This document shows positions 41,558 to 51,031 of a stretch of DNA of 64,000 bases, in pieces; within the stretch, counting starts at the first letter, position 1; the number at the start of each line of letters is the position of its first letter. The notes beneath the pieces were generated by a model. It saw nothing but the letters and a program-made list of their open reading frames with translations. It had not been told where the DNA came from and did not search any database. The DNA comes from Hylemonella sp. (GTDB taxonomy: Bacteria; Pseudomonadota; Gammaproteobacteria; Burkholderiales; Burkholderiaceae_C): assembly GCA_030695415.1 (NCBI GenBank), contig JAUYQZ010000003.1:1-64000 (forward strand), written 5' to 3'. Position numbers and translations under genes: made by a program.

Positions 41558-42823
41558 ATGAAAAGCATTGAGCAGATCGCGGCCGAATTGCAGGGCTACG
41601 ACCCGCAGGCCCTGAGTGCTTCGGCCGTCAACGACTTCCTGGCCCGTCTGGTCGAGCCCGTCACGAAGACCGAAGAGTTGCCGCTTTTCGAGGCCCTGGA
41701 CCGCGTGCTGGCGCAAGACGTGATCTCACCGGTCAGCGTGCCACCGCACGACAACTCGGCCATGGATGGCTACGCTTTCGACGGCGCCCAGCTGCGCGCC
41801 GATGCCCCGCTCACGCTGACACCGGTCGGCACGGCCCTGGCCGGCAAGGCCTGGGCCGGTGGGGTGGGGCCAGGCCAGTGCCTGCGCATCATGACCGGCG
41901 CCATCCTGCCCACCGGCCTGGACACTGTGGTGCCGCAGGAGTTCATCAAGATCGAGGGTGATGCGATCACCATCCCGCCCGGACTGCTGCAGCCCGGCGA
42001 CAACCGTCGCCTGCTGGGCGAGGACGTCATGCGGGGCCAGCCGGCCTTGCATCAGGGCACCCGACTCTCGCCCGCTGCGCTCGGCCTGGCCGCCAGCCTG
42101 GGCATACCGACCGTGCGCGTGTGGCGCCGCCTCAAGGTGGCCTACTTCTCCACCGGCGACGAGATCCTGAGCCTGGGCGAGGCGCCGCGCGAAGGTGCGG
42201 TCTACGACAGCAACCGCTACACCGTGTTCGGCCTGCTCAAACGCATGGGCATCGAAGTGCTGGACTATGGCGTCGTCGGTGACAGCCCCGAGAACCTTGA
42301 AGCCACCTTCCGCCGGGCGGCTGCCGAGGCCGACGCCATCATCACCAGCGGGGGCGTGAGCGTGGGTGAGGCCGACTACACCAAGACCATGATGAAGAAG
42401 CTGGGCGACGTGGCCTTCTGGCGCATCGCCATGCGCCCGGGCCGTCCCATGGCGGTTGGCCGCATTGATAAGTCTGTCTTGTTTGGATTGCCCGGCAACC
42501 CGGTGGCCGTGATGGTGACCTTTCTGGCCTTTGTGCGCCCTGCCCTGCTGAAGATGATGGGCTGCACCGCAGCGCCTGCCCCCTTGCTGCGCGCACGCAG
42601 TCTGGAGGCCCTGCGCAAGAAACCGGGGCGCACGGAATACCAGCGTGGGTTCGTCAGTGCCGCCGCTGACGGTGGCCTGCAGGTGCGCACCACCGGCAAC
42701 CAGGGCTCGGGCGTGCTCAGCTCCATGGTGCAGGGCAACGGACTCATCGTGCTGCACCACGGCCAGGGCAACATCGCGATCGGCGACGAAGTCGACGTGA
42801 TGATGTTCGATGGCGTGATCTAG
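41558..42823 (+). CDS. moeA: Molybdopterin molybdenumtransferase
   Basis: Product of 421 aa that inserts molybdate into adenylylated molybdopterin. MoeA motifs are visible: PPHDNSAMDGYAF (near residue 62), TGAILPTGLDTVVPQE, FSTGDEILSLGE, DAIITSGGVSVGEADYTK and LFGLPGNPVAVMVTF. The stop TAG directly abuts the end of the convergent P-type ATPase gene. Confidence 0.94.
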   Translation: MKSIEQIAAELQGYDPQALSASAVNDFLARLVEPVTKTEELPLFEALDRVLAQDVISPVSVPPHDNSAMDGYAFDGAQLRADAPLTLTPVGTALAGKAWAGGVGPGQCLRIMTGAILPTGLDTVVPQEFIKIEGDAITIPPGLLQPGDNRRLLGEDVMRGQPALHQGTRLSPAALGLAASLGIPTVRVWRRLKVAYFSTGDEILSLGEAPREGAVYDSNRYTVFGLLKRMGIEVLDYGVVGDSPENLEATFRRAAAEADAIITSGGVSVGEADYTKTMMKKLGDVAFWRIAMRPGRPMAVGRIDKSVLFGLPGNPVAVMVTFLAFVRPALLKMMGCTAAPAPLLRARSLEALRKKPGRTEYQRGFVSAAADGGLQVRTTGNQGSGVLSSMVQGNGLIVLHHGQGNIAIGDEVDVMMFDGVI

Positions 42824-45334
42824 TTAGTCCCCCGCGCGCGCGAGCCTGCGCGCCATCGCCCGAATACCCTCGAACCACAGCAGACACGCCCCTGCCCCCG
42901 CGAGGGCAATGCCCAGCAGCCCCGCTGACAGCGGCACCATGTGCAGCACGCCGGTCAGCGGCGGCAGGTAGAGTGCAAGGGCCAGCAGCCCCAGCGTGAA
43001 GGCCATCACGCCCCACAGCATGCCATTGGGCACCCACAGCGAGGCCAGCAGGCCGCGCGGGCCGGCGCGGTTGGACACGATCAGCGCCAGGTTGCCCAGC
43101 ACCAGGGTGCTGAAAGCCAGTGAACGCGCCTGCGCCTCATCCAGCTGCTGCGTCCCCCAGAGATAAACCCCCAGCACCGCCCCCAGCACACCCAGGCCCT
43201 GCAGCACCGCCTGCACCAGAGTGCCTCCGGCAAACAGCGGCGCTGCCGGATCGCGCGGCGGTTGGCGCATCACGTCCTCGTCGGCCGGCTCATTTTCGAA
43301 CACCATGGCGCAGGCCGGATCGATGGCCAGTTCCAGCAGCGCGATGTGCATGGGGAACAGCACGATGGGCCAGCCCAGCAGCAGCGGCAACAACGCCATG
43401 CCGGCAATCGGCACGTGCACCGCCATGATGTAGCTCATGGACTTGCGCAGATTGCCGAAGATACGTCGGCCCTGGCGCACAGCGCGCACGATGGACGCAA
43501 AGTTGTCGTCCACCAGCACAATGGCCGCCGCCTCGCGCGCCACATCGGTGCCACGCGCGCCCATGGCCACGCCCACATGGGCCGCCTTGAGCGCCGGCGC
43601 ATCGTTGACACCGTCACCCGTCATGGCAACCACCGCGCCCGCGGCCTGTAGCGCCTGCACGATGCGCAACTTCTGCGCCGGGGTGATGCGCGCGCAGATG
43701 CTGACTGTACGCAGGCGCTGCTGCAGTTCGGCATCCGGCAGGCACTCGATCTCGTCGCCGCTGAGCACCTCGTGCGCATCGAGCCCAGCCTGACGCGCGA
43801 TGGCACGCGCGGTGACCGGGTAGTCGCCGGTGATCATCACCACGCGGATGCCGGCCTCGCGGCACTCGCGCACCGCCTGCGGGATCTCCTCACGCAGCGG
43901 GTCCGCCAGGCCCAGCAGACCGATGAACTCGAAGTCGAAGTCATGCTCGCCGGTGGGCCAGGGCGGGCCGGAATGCCTGGCCCGTGCCACCCCCAGCACG
44001 CGCAGGCCGCGCGCGGCCATGGCATCGGCCGCGGTCTCCACGTCCCGTCGACGCGTCGCATCAAGATGGCAGAGGTCGACGATGGCCTCAGGCGAACCCT
44101 TGGCGGCCACCACATGGAAGTCCTGCACGTCGCCCTTCCAGACGTGGGACATGGCCCGCAACTCCGGTGTCAGGGCGTATTCATGCACCAGGGACCATTG
44201 GGCATGGATATGCTCGGTCTGCGCCAGAAACTGCTGCCCCAGGGCATGGAAGGCCTGCTCCATCGGGTCGAACGGGTCGATTGAGCTGGCCAGGATGGCG
44301 TATTCCACCAGCGCGTGAAAGTCCTCGGGCAAATCGCTGCGCGGTGCGCCGTCCAGAGCCAGTTCGACGCCACCCGCGCTCAGGCTGGCCACACGCATGC
44401 GGTTCTGCGTCAGCGTACCGGTCTTGTCCACGCACAGCACGGAGGTGGCACCCAGCGTCTCGATCGCGGCAATCCGGCGTGTGAGGACCTGCTGCTGCGA
44501 GAGGCGCCAGGCCCCCAGTGCCGGCAGCACGGTCAACACCACAGTGAACTCCTGCGGCAGCAAGGCGATCACCAGGGCAATGCCGGCCAGCAAAGCCTGC
44601 AGCCAGTCTCCATGGATCAAGCCCTGGATCAGGGTCAGCGCCACACTGAGCACCAGGCCCAGCCAGGCCAGCCGGCGCACGAGCCCTCGGGTCTGTTGCC
44701 GCAAGGGCGACTCCTCGGCCTGCACGGTCTGCAGGGCCCGACCGATCTGTCCCATCTGGCTGCGCGGCCCGGTGGCGCTCACGCGGGCCAGCCCCTGCCC
44801 CTGCACCACCAGCGTGCCGGCATGAAGCGCCGATACCGCGCCAGCGTTCTTGTTGACCGGCACCGACTCGCCCGTGAGCAGGGATTCGTCCACCTGCAAC
44901 TCACCGGCCGAGAGCAGATCGGCATCGGCCGCCACGCGGTCCCCTTCGGCCAGCAGCAAAAGGTCGCCGCGCACCAGTTCACGGCCTGCAAGGGTCTGCG
45001 CCTGGCCGTCGCGAATGACGCGCGCGCGCGGGCTGGACAGGTCACGCAGCGCCTGGATGGCGCGCTCCGTCTTGCCTTCCTGGTAGAGCGTCAGGCCGAT
45101 CACCACGCACACCATCAGGGCCAGGCTCAGGCTTTCCTGCAACGCCCCCAGCAGCAGGTAAAGACCGGCGGCGGCCAGCAGCAGGGAAAACATGGGGTCG
45201 CGCACGGTCTCGCGCACGATCTGCCACCAGCCGCGACCACCGTCGCCCGGCAGCGCATTGGGGCCGTCCCGGGCCAGGCGGCGCGCAGCCTCCTCAGAAC
45301 TCAGGCCGGGGTCGTCGGTAACTGGCGGGCTCAT
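42824..45334 (-). CDS. P-type cation-transporting ATPase (P2-like, specificity unknown)
   Basis: Product of 836 aa. A cation-ATPase N domain (SSEEAARRLARDGPNALP), TGES actuator (154-157), phosphorylation site DKTGT with Asp303, TGDGVNDAPALK hinge and ~10 membrane helices are present. Ion-site sequences differ from Ca2+ or Na+ pumps: the M4 motif is LPQEF (259-263) in place of PEGLP, and M6 has ALLELAIDPACAMVFE in place of NLxTDxxPA. The transported ion therefore cannot be inferred. ATG 45334 begins just before the N domain; the frame is open 13 codons further. Confidence 0.88.
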   Translation of the reverse strand: MSPPVTDDPGLSSEEAARRLARDGPNALPGDGGRGWWQIVRETVRDPMFSLLLAAAGLYLLLGALQESLSLALMVCVVIGLTLYQEGKTERAIQALRDLSSPRARVIRDGQAQTLAGRELVRGDLLLLAEGDRVAADADLLSAGELQVDESLLTGESVPVNKNAGAVSALHAGTLVVQGQGLARVSATGPRSQMGQIGRALQTVQAEESPLRQQTRGLVRRLAWLGLVLSVALTLIQGLIHGDWLQALLAGIALVIALLPQEFTVVLTVLPALGAWRLSQQQVLTRRIAAIETLGATSVLCVDKTGTLTQNRMRVASLSAGGVELALDGAPRSDLPEDFHALVEYAILASSIDPFDPMEQAFHALGQQFLAQTEHIHAQWSLVHEYALTPELRAMSHVWKGDVQDFHVVAAKGSPEAIVDLCHLDATRRRDVETAADAMAARGLRVLGVARARHSGPPWPTGEHDFDFEFIGLLGLADPLREEIPQAVRECREAGIRVVMITGDYPVTARAIARQAGLDAHEVLSGDEIECLPDAELQQRLRTVSICARITPAQKLRIVQALQAAGAVVAMTGDGVNDAPALKAAHVGVAMGARGTDVAREAAAIVLVDDNFASIVRAVRQGRRIFGNLRKSMSYIMAVHVPIAGMALLPLLLGWPIVLFPMHIALLELAIDPACAMVFENEPADEDVMRQPPRDPAAPLFAGGTLVQAVLQGLGVLGAVLGVYLWGTQQLDEAQARSLAFSTLVLGNLALIVSNRAGPRGLLASLWVPNGMLWGVMAFTLGLLALALYLPPLTGVLHMVPLSAGLLGIALAGAGACLLWFEGIRAMARRLARAGD

Positions 45335-45396
45335 GCCGGAGATTGTGCGGCATGGCCCCGGGCCTGTGCGCACTCATTTGCAAGTGCGCACAGGCC

Positions 45397-48300
45397 CTAC
45401 TTGGCGATCAACTCGGCCTCGTGCGCTTCGGCCTCGCGGACCGCACGCTTGTCGGCCCCCGGGGCATGCTTGCGCGCCAGCAGGGTGTACATGGTGGGCA
45501 CCACGAAGATGGTCAGCAGCGTGCCCAGCGTCATGCCGCCCACGATGACCCAGCCGATCTGGATGCGGCTCTCGGCCCCCGCGCCGGTGGACAGCGCCAG
45601 CGGCACCGCGCCGAGCACCATGGCACCGGTCGTCATGAGGATGGGGCGCAGGCGCTGGCTGGAGGCCTTGACCACGGCCTCATGCATCTCCAAGCCCTGC
45701 TCGCGCATCTGATTGGCAAACTCGACGATCAGGATGCCGTGCTTGGTGATCAGGCCCACCAGCGTGATCAGGCCGATCTGCGAGTAGACATTGAGCGAGC
45801 CGTTGCTCAGCTTCAGCGCCAGCAGGGCACCAATCATGGACAAGGGCACCGACAAGATAATGACCAGCGGATCCACAAAGCTCTCGAACTGCGCGGCCAG
45901 CACCAGAAAGATGAAGAGCAGCGCCAGCACGAACACGATAGTGAGCGAGCCCTGAGAACTCCTGAACTCTCGCGAGGTGCCATTGAGATCGGTGGTGTAA
46001 CCGGGTTTGAGCACCCTTGTGCCCACCTGATCGAGGAAATCGAGCGCCTCACCCAGCGAGTAGTTCGGTGCAAGATTGGCCGTGATGGTGACCGACCGGC
46101 GCTGGCTGAAGTGGTTGAGCTCACGGGGCGCCACCGACTCGCGCACGGTCACCAGCGAGGCCAGCGGAATCATCGTGTCGTTGCGCCCGCGCACGAAGAT
46201 ACGCTCGATGTCGTCCGGCGTGTCGCGACCGACCGATTGCGTCTGCACAATCACGTCGTACTGGTCGCCTTCTTTCTTGTAGCGTGTCACCAGCCGCCCG
46301 CCCAGCATGGTCTCGACAGCACGCGCCACGGCGTCCACGCTCACCCCCAGGTCCGAGGCCTTTTCGCGGTTCACGTCGATCTTGAGTTCGGGCTTGTTCA
46401 GGCGCAGGTCCACGTCCGGCGTGAGGAAGCCAGGGTTCTTGGCGAGCTCATCGAGAAACTGGCGCGTCACCTGGTTCAGGTTGTCGTAACTCTCCGAGGT
46501 CAGGATCACGAAATTGACCGGTCGCTCGCGAAAGCCCTGGCCCAGTGAGGGCGGAGTGATCGGAAAGGCTGACACACCCGGCAACGCATTGATGCGCGGC
46601 TGCATCTCGCGGGCCATCTCCATCGTGCTGCGCTTGCGTTCGTCCCAGTCGACAGCACGCATGAACACATTGGACTGGCTGACGGTCGGATTGCCGGTCA
46701 CCACAAACAGGCGATCGAACTCCTTGTATTCGGCGCCAATGCGCTCGATGGCGTTGGCATACCGTTCCGTGTAGCCCATGGTGGCGCCATCGGGCGCATT
46801 GATCACATTCAGGATCACGCCCCGGTCCTCCATTGGCGCGAGCTCACGCTTCATACCGGGCAGGATGGCTGCGATGGCCAACACCACGCCCGCCATCACC
46901 AGCAGCACGGCCCAGCGCATGCCCAGCACACGGCGCAACGCACGCTCGTAGGCATTGCTCATGGACGTCAGGGCGCGTTCCATCCAGCGGTCGAAGCGCC
47001 CGGGATTGGGGTTATGCCGCAGCAGCCGCGAGCACATCATGGGCGAAAGCGTCAGCGCGATGAAGCCCGAGACAATCACCGCGCCGGCCAGGGCCAATGC
47101 GAATTCAACGAAGAGACGCCCCGTGCGCCCTGGCGTGAAAGCCAGCGGCGCATACACAGCCGCAAGTGTCAGCGTCATGGCCACCACGGCGAAGCCCACC
47201 TCCTTGGCGCCCTTGATCGACGCGCTGAAGGGATCCAGCCCCTCCTCGATGTGGCGGTAGATGTTCTCGAGCACCACGATCGCGTCGTCCACCACCAGGC
47301 CGATGGCCAGCACGAGGGCCAGCAGGGTCAGCGTATTGACGGTGAAGCCGGCCAGCGCCATGAGCGCGAAGGTTCCGACCAGGCTGACCGGGATGGTGAC
47401 GATGGGGATGATGGAGGCCCGGAAGGTGCGCAGGAAGACGAAGATCACCAGGGCCACCAGCACCACGGCCTCCAGGATGGTCTTGTAGACGTTCTTGACC
47501 GAGCGGTCGATGAAGACCGAGTTGTCGTTGGCCACGCTGATGCTGATGCCCTTGGGCATGTCCGCCTCCAGCTTGGGCAGCATCTCGCGCACGCCGCGGC
47601 TGAGCTCCAGCGGATTGGCCGTGGCCTGGCGGATCACCCCGGCCGAGATGGCGGGACGACCGTTCAGCCGCACCGAGGTGCGCTCCTCGGCAGCGCCTTC
47701 CTCGATGCGCGCCACATCACGCAGCTTGACCGGGAAGCCGTTGACGGTCTTGATGACGATCTGCCCGAACTGCGCCGCTGAGCGCAGGTCGGTGTTGGAG
47801 GAGACGGAGAACTCGCGTTGCTGGCTCTCGATGCGGCCGGCGGGCACTTCCAGATTGCTGCGACGCAGGGCATCCTCGGCATCCTGCGTCGTCAGCTTGT
47901 AGGCGGCCAGACGGTCCGGGTCGAGCCAGACCCGCATGGCGTACTTGCGCTCGCCGAAGATGCGCACATCAGCCGCTCCCGTCACGGTCTGCAGACGCGG
48001 CTTGGCGATGCGGCTGACCAACTCGTTGATCTGCAAGGCGCTGTGCGTGTCGCTGGAAAAAGCCAGCCAGATCACGGGGAAGGAATCAGCCTCCACTTTG
48101 GCGATGACGGGCTCGTCGATCGCCTGCGGCAGCCGGTTGCGCACGCGTGCCGTGCGGTCGCGCACTTCGGCGGCCGCAGCGTCGGCATCCTTCTCCAGGC
48201 GAAAGCGCACCGTGATCTGCGCCTGCTCGGCGCGCGAAATCGACGTCAGGACGTCCACCGCATCGATCCCCGCAATCGAGTCTTCCAGCGGCTTGGCCAC

Positions 48301-48486
48301 CTGGGACTCCACCACCTCGGCCGAGGCCCCGGCGTAACGCACCGTGACAGTCACCACGGGCTCGTCGATCTTGGGGTACTCGCGCACCGGCAGCTTGGTG
48401 AAGCTCACCGCGCCGATCAGCAGCACCAGCAGAGACAGCACCGTGGCGAACACGGGGCGGCGGATCGCGACTTCAGGCAGTTGCAT
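45397..48486 (-). CDS. RND-family multidrug efflux permease
   Basis: Product of 1029 aa, the inner-membrane proton-driven pump of a tripartite exporter. Twelve helices and two large periplasmic loops are predicted; the proton-relay pair DD is in TM4 (GLVVDDAIVVLENIYRHIEE). It has the HAE1-type N-terminus (EVAIRRPVFATVLSLLVLLI) and IIPIVTIPVSLVGTFALM. ATG 48486 starts the family. The adaptor gene is 19 bases upstream. No outer-membrane factor gene adjoins, so TolC-like proteins elsewhere must serve it. Confidence 0.92.
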   Translation of the reverse strand: MQLPEVAIRRPVFATVLSLLVLLIGAVSFTKLPVREYPKIDEPVVTVTVRYAGASAEVVESQVAKPLEDSIAGIDAVDVLTSISRAEQAQITVRFRLEKDADAAAAEVRDRTARVRNRLPQAIDEPVIAKVEADSFPVIWLAFSSDTHSALQINELVSRIAKPRLQTVTGAADVRIFGERKYAMRVWLDPDRLAAYKLTTQDAEDALRRSNLEVPAGRIESQQREFSVSSNTDLRSAAQFGQIVIKTVNGFPVKLRDVARIEEGAAEERTSVRLNGRPAISAGVIRQATANPLELSRGVREMLPKLEADMPKGISISVANDNSVFIDRSVKNVYKTILEAVVLVALVIFVFLRTFRASIIPIVTIPVSLVGTFALMALAGFTVNTLTLLALVLAIGLVVDDAIVVLENIYRHIEEGLDPFSASIKGAKEVGFAVVAMTLTLAAVYAPLAFTPGRTGRLFVEFALALAGAVIVSGFIALTLSPMMCSRLLRHNPNPGRFDRWMERALTSMSNAYERALRRVLGMRWAVLLVMAGVVLAIAAILPGMKRELAPMEDRGVILNVINAPDGATMGYTERYANAIERIGAEYKEFDRLFVVTGNPTVSQSNVFMRAVDWDERKRSTMEMAREMQPRINALPGVSAFPITPPSLGQGFRERPVNFVILTSESYDNLNQVTRQFLDELAKNPGFLTPDVDLRLNKPELKIDVNREKASDLGVSVDAVARAVETMLGGRLVTRYKKEGDQYDVIVQTQSVGRDTPDDIERIFVRGRNDTMIPLASLVTVRESVAPRELNHFSQRRSVTITANLAPNYSLGEALDFLDQVGTRVLKPGYTTDLNGTSREFRSSQGSLTIVFVLALLFIFLVLAAQFESFVDPLVIILSVPLSMIGALLALKLSNGSLNVYSQIGLITLVGLITKHGILIVEFANQMREQGLEMHEAVVKASSQRLRPILMTTGAMVLGAVPLALSTGAGAESRIQIGWVIVGGMTLGTLLTIFVVPTMYTLLARKHAPGADKRAVREAEAHEAELIAK

Positions 48487-48505
48487 GGTGGCTCCTGTCG
48501 TCTGG

Positions 48506-49642
48506 TCAGTTGGCCGGACGGCCCAGTTCCAGCACCCGCACCGGACTGCCATCGCGCTGCAGTCGCTGCTGGCCCGCTGTGACCACGGTGTCACCTTCGT
48601 TGAGCCCTTCGAGGATTTCGACCTGCCCCGGACGGCGAATGCCCACCTTGACCGGGACGCGCTGCGACACCAGGCCGTCGTTGTCCGGCCCCGGCACCAG
48701 CTTGATGACGAACTGCCGCCCCCCTTGCGGCACGATGGCCTCTTCAGGGACCACGCGGGCCTTCTCGCGCACACCGAACAGGGTGCTCACGCGGGCGAAC
48801 ATGCCAGGACGCAGCAGCAACTGCTGGTTGGTGATGCTGGCCCGCACGCCGATGGAGCGTCCGTTGGCATCGATCAAGGGATCCACGGCCTGTACCCGCG
48901 CCTCGAACTTGCGGCCCGGGAGCGCGTCGAGCTCGACGGTGGCCGTCTGCCCCGTCTTGAGCAGCGTCTGGAAGCGCTCGGGCAGCCGGTAGTCGACATA
49001 GACTGTATCGATATCCTCCAGGTTCACGATGTCGGTGCCGTCCTTGAGGTAGTCGCCCACGTTGACGTTGCGAATGCCGGCGATGCCGTCGAACGGCGCC
49101 ACGATCTTCAGACGCGCGGCAGTGGCCTGGGCGAGTGCCAGCTTGGCCTGAGCCACCTCGAGGTTGGCCGCGCTCTCGTCAATGGAGCGCTGGCTGACGA
49201 AGTTCTGGGCCAGCAGCTCCTGGTTGCGCTTGTGGTTGGCCTGGGCGATGGATAACTCGGCCTGGGTCTGCTTGATCTGCGCCATTTGCAGCTGGTCGTC
49301 GAATTGCACCAGCAGTTGCCCCTTGCGCACACGTGCGCCATCACGGAAGTTGAGTTGCGTGATGCGCCCGCTGACCTCGGGGCGCAGCACCACCCCCTGG
49401 CGCGAGCGCAGGCTGCCCACGGCCTGCGCGTCGTCGGTGAGCTTCGTGGTCTGGACCTTGGCCACCTCCACGGTGACCGGGCGTGCAGCTCCCCCTGCGG
49501 CGGGCGCGCCGGTGGCTGCCGCAGCGGCAACCGCAGGATTCGCAGCCGTCGCCGGAGCTTTGTTCTGGTACCACCACGCAGCGCCGGACGCCGCCACGAT
49601 GCCGACAGCGGCGACCACCGGATAAAGAAATTTGGATGCCAT
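48506..49642 (-). CDS. RND efflux periplasmic adaptor (membrane fusion protein)
   Basis: Product of 378 aa with an N-terminal membrane anchor (residues ~5-27), Ala/Pro linker, barrel-sandwich lipoyl halves (VVLRPEVSGRITQLNFRDGA and APFDGIAGIRNVNVGDYLKD), an alpha-hairpin between them (~125-180), a beta-barrel and a membrane-proximal domain. It bridges the permease and an outer-membrane channel, and is first gene of the pump operon. Confidence 0.92.
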   Translation of the reverse strand: MASKFLYPVVAAVGIVAASGAAWWYQNKAPATAANPAVAAAAATGAPAAGGAARPVTVEVAKVQTTKLTDDAQAVGSLRSRQGVVLRPEVSGRITQLNFRDGARVRKGQLLVQFDDQLQMAQIKQTQAELSIAQANHKRNQELLAQNFVSQRSIDESAANLEVAQAKLALAQATAARLKIVAPFDGIAGIRNVNVGDYLKDGTDIVNLEDIDTVYVDYRLPERFQTLLKTGQTATVELDALPGRKFEARVQAVDPLIDANGRSIGVRASITNQQLLLRPGMFARVSTLFGVREKARVVPEEAIVPQGGRQFVIKLVPGPDNDGLVSQRVPVKVGIRRPGQVEILEGLNEGDTVVTAGQQRLQRDGSPVRVLELGRPAN

Positions 49643-49787
49643 GGATGAAACGGAAACTCGATCTATACCCCCGCCCGGGATGGCGCGGGACAGTCAGGCA
49701 CTGTAACAGTCCCCGGCCGGCGCTGCATACGCAATTGCCCTCAGCGCCCCTCGGACCGGACAGGTCACGCCCCTCTTTGCAAGAGCT

Positions 49788-50237
49788 TTACAAACGCCCC
49801 AGCGCCTGCTCGACGCCCCGATTGGCCAGCGCATCGGCCCGTTCGTTGCCCGGGTCCCCGTCATGGCCCTTGACCCAGCGCCAGTCGATCTTGTGGGCGG
49901 AGCCCGCCACCAGTACGTCGAGCCGCTGCCACAGGTCCACGTTCTTCACCGGCTGTTTGGCCGCCGTCTTCCAGCCCCGGGCCTTCCAGCCGCTCAGCCA
50001 CTCCGTGATGCCCTTGAGCACGTACTGGCTGTCTGCGTGCAGGACCACATGGCAGGGACGCTTGAGCGACTCCAGCGCCATGATCACGGCCATCATCTCC
50101 ATGCGGTTGTTGGTGGTCTCGCGCTCACCGCCAAACAGCTCTTTCTCCACGCCGCCGGATTTCAGCAGCACACCCCAGCCGCCAGGGCCGGGGTTGCCCT
50201 TGCAGGCACCATCGGTATAGATCTCGACCGTGTTCAC
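49788..50237 (-). CDS. rnhA: Ribonuclease HI
   Basis: Product of 149 aa that degrades the RNA of RNA-DNA hybrids. Active-site carboxylates Asp9 ([15 protein letters not shown]), Glu47 (NNRMEMMA), Asp69 (HADSQYV) and the C-terminal Asp ([10 protein letters not shown]) are all present. The start is GTG 50237 overlapping the methyltransferase stop (GTGA), so translation is probably coupled. Confidence 0.95.
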   Translation of the reverse strand: MNTVEIYTDGACKGNPGPGGWGVLLKSGGVEKELFGGERETTNNRMEMMAVIMALESLKRPCHVVLHADSQYVLKGITEWLSGWKARGWKTAAKQPVKNVDLWQRLDVLVAGSAHKIDWRWVKGHDGDPGNERADALANRGVEQALGRL

Positions 50238-51031
50238 GCTTCTTGTTCCTCGTTCATGTGGAGCCGATTGTCGCTGCTGCGGCGCACCAGGGGCGCGGCA
50301 GCAGCGGACGGGCTGCCAGCCATTCTCCAGGCCGGCTCCAGCAGCCGCACGCCGTACACGCGCTTGACCGCCACCAGGAAATAGACGGCGCCGAAAAAGG
50401 GCCACCAACGACCGCCCGCGCGGTCCATCCAGCCATAGCGTCCGAGCCATTTCTCGCTGCGCACCAGCGGGCGGTAGCAGCCGTGGAGTCCGATCTCCAC
50501 CTCGAAGTCGAGCAGGCGCAGCCAGTCATGCAGGCGCCAGTGTCCGATGAACTCCAGGGGCTGCGGCAACAAGGGCGTGCCCAGGCCGACGCGCCGGCAC
50601 AGCTGCTCGCTGCGCTGGCGCAGGCCCCACAGGCTGGCCGGATTGAAGCCGCTGAGCACCACACGCCCGCCCGGCACCAGCACGCGCGCCACCTCGCGCA
50701 ACGTTGCGTGCGGGTCAGGGTGACTGTCCAGGGTGTGCGGCAAGGCCACCAGATCCAGGCTGGCCTCGGGAAACGGCAGGGCAGCGTAGTCGGTCAGCAG
50801 CGCCATGCGTGGATTCGCCACGCCGGGTGCTCCGGCATGACGCGTGGCCAGCCACCGGTGCGACATCCGGTTGGTGGCCAGCGCGTCCAGCACGGGCAAA
50901 CCCAGCTGCAGTGCGTGGTAGCCGAAGATGTCGGCCACCCGCAGATCAAACTGCTGCTGTTCCCAAGCCAAAAGATAGCGTCCGGGCGGGGACTCAAACC
51001 AGTCCTGCAAACCTATAATTCCATCATTCAT
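50234..51031 (-). CDS. Class I SAM-dependent methyltransferase
   Basis: Product of 265 aa with a Methyltransf_11-type domain, [20 protein letters not shown] and [20 protein letters not shown]. It resembles the small methyltransferase found next to gloB and rnhA in many proteobacteria; its substrate is unknown. The glycine-rich SAM motif I near residues 35-60 is degenerate ([20 protein letters not shown]). ATG 51031 overlaps head-on with the gloB ATG within CATG 51029-51032; GGAAG is the nearest ribosome-site-like sequence. It overlaps rnhA by four bases at its end. Confidence 0.82.
   Translation of the reverse strand: MNDGIIGLQDWFESPPGRYLLAWEQQQFDLRVADIFGYHALQLGLPVLDALATNRMSHRWLATRHAGAPGVANPRMALLTDYAALPFPEASLDLVALPHTLDSHPDPHATLREVARVLVPGGRVVLSGFNPASLWGLRQRSEQLCRRVGLGTPLLPQPLEFIGHWRLHDWLRLLDFEVEIGLHGCYRPLVRSEKWLGRYGWMDRAGGRWWPFFGAVYFLVAVKRVYGVRLLEPAWRMAGSPSAAAAPLVRRSSDNRLHMNEEQEA
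51014..51019 (+). promoter_or_regulatory. -10-like element just ahead of gloB
   Basis: A consensus TATAAT hexamer whose expected start point (about 51026) is only ~4 bases before the gloB ATG at 51030, so the transcript would be nearly leaderless. No clear -35 hexamer was found 16-18 bases upstream. It lies inside the first codons of the divergent methyltransferase gene. Confidence 0.35.

Noticed and set aside
45343..46548. 401-codon plus-strand frame opposite the RND permease
   Set aside because: It is the complement of a clear RND gene, with His/Arg/Gln-rich composition and no motifs.
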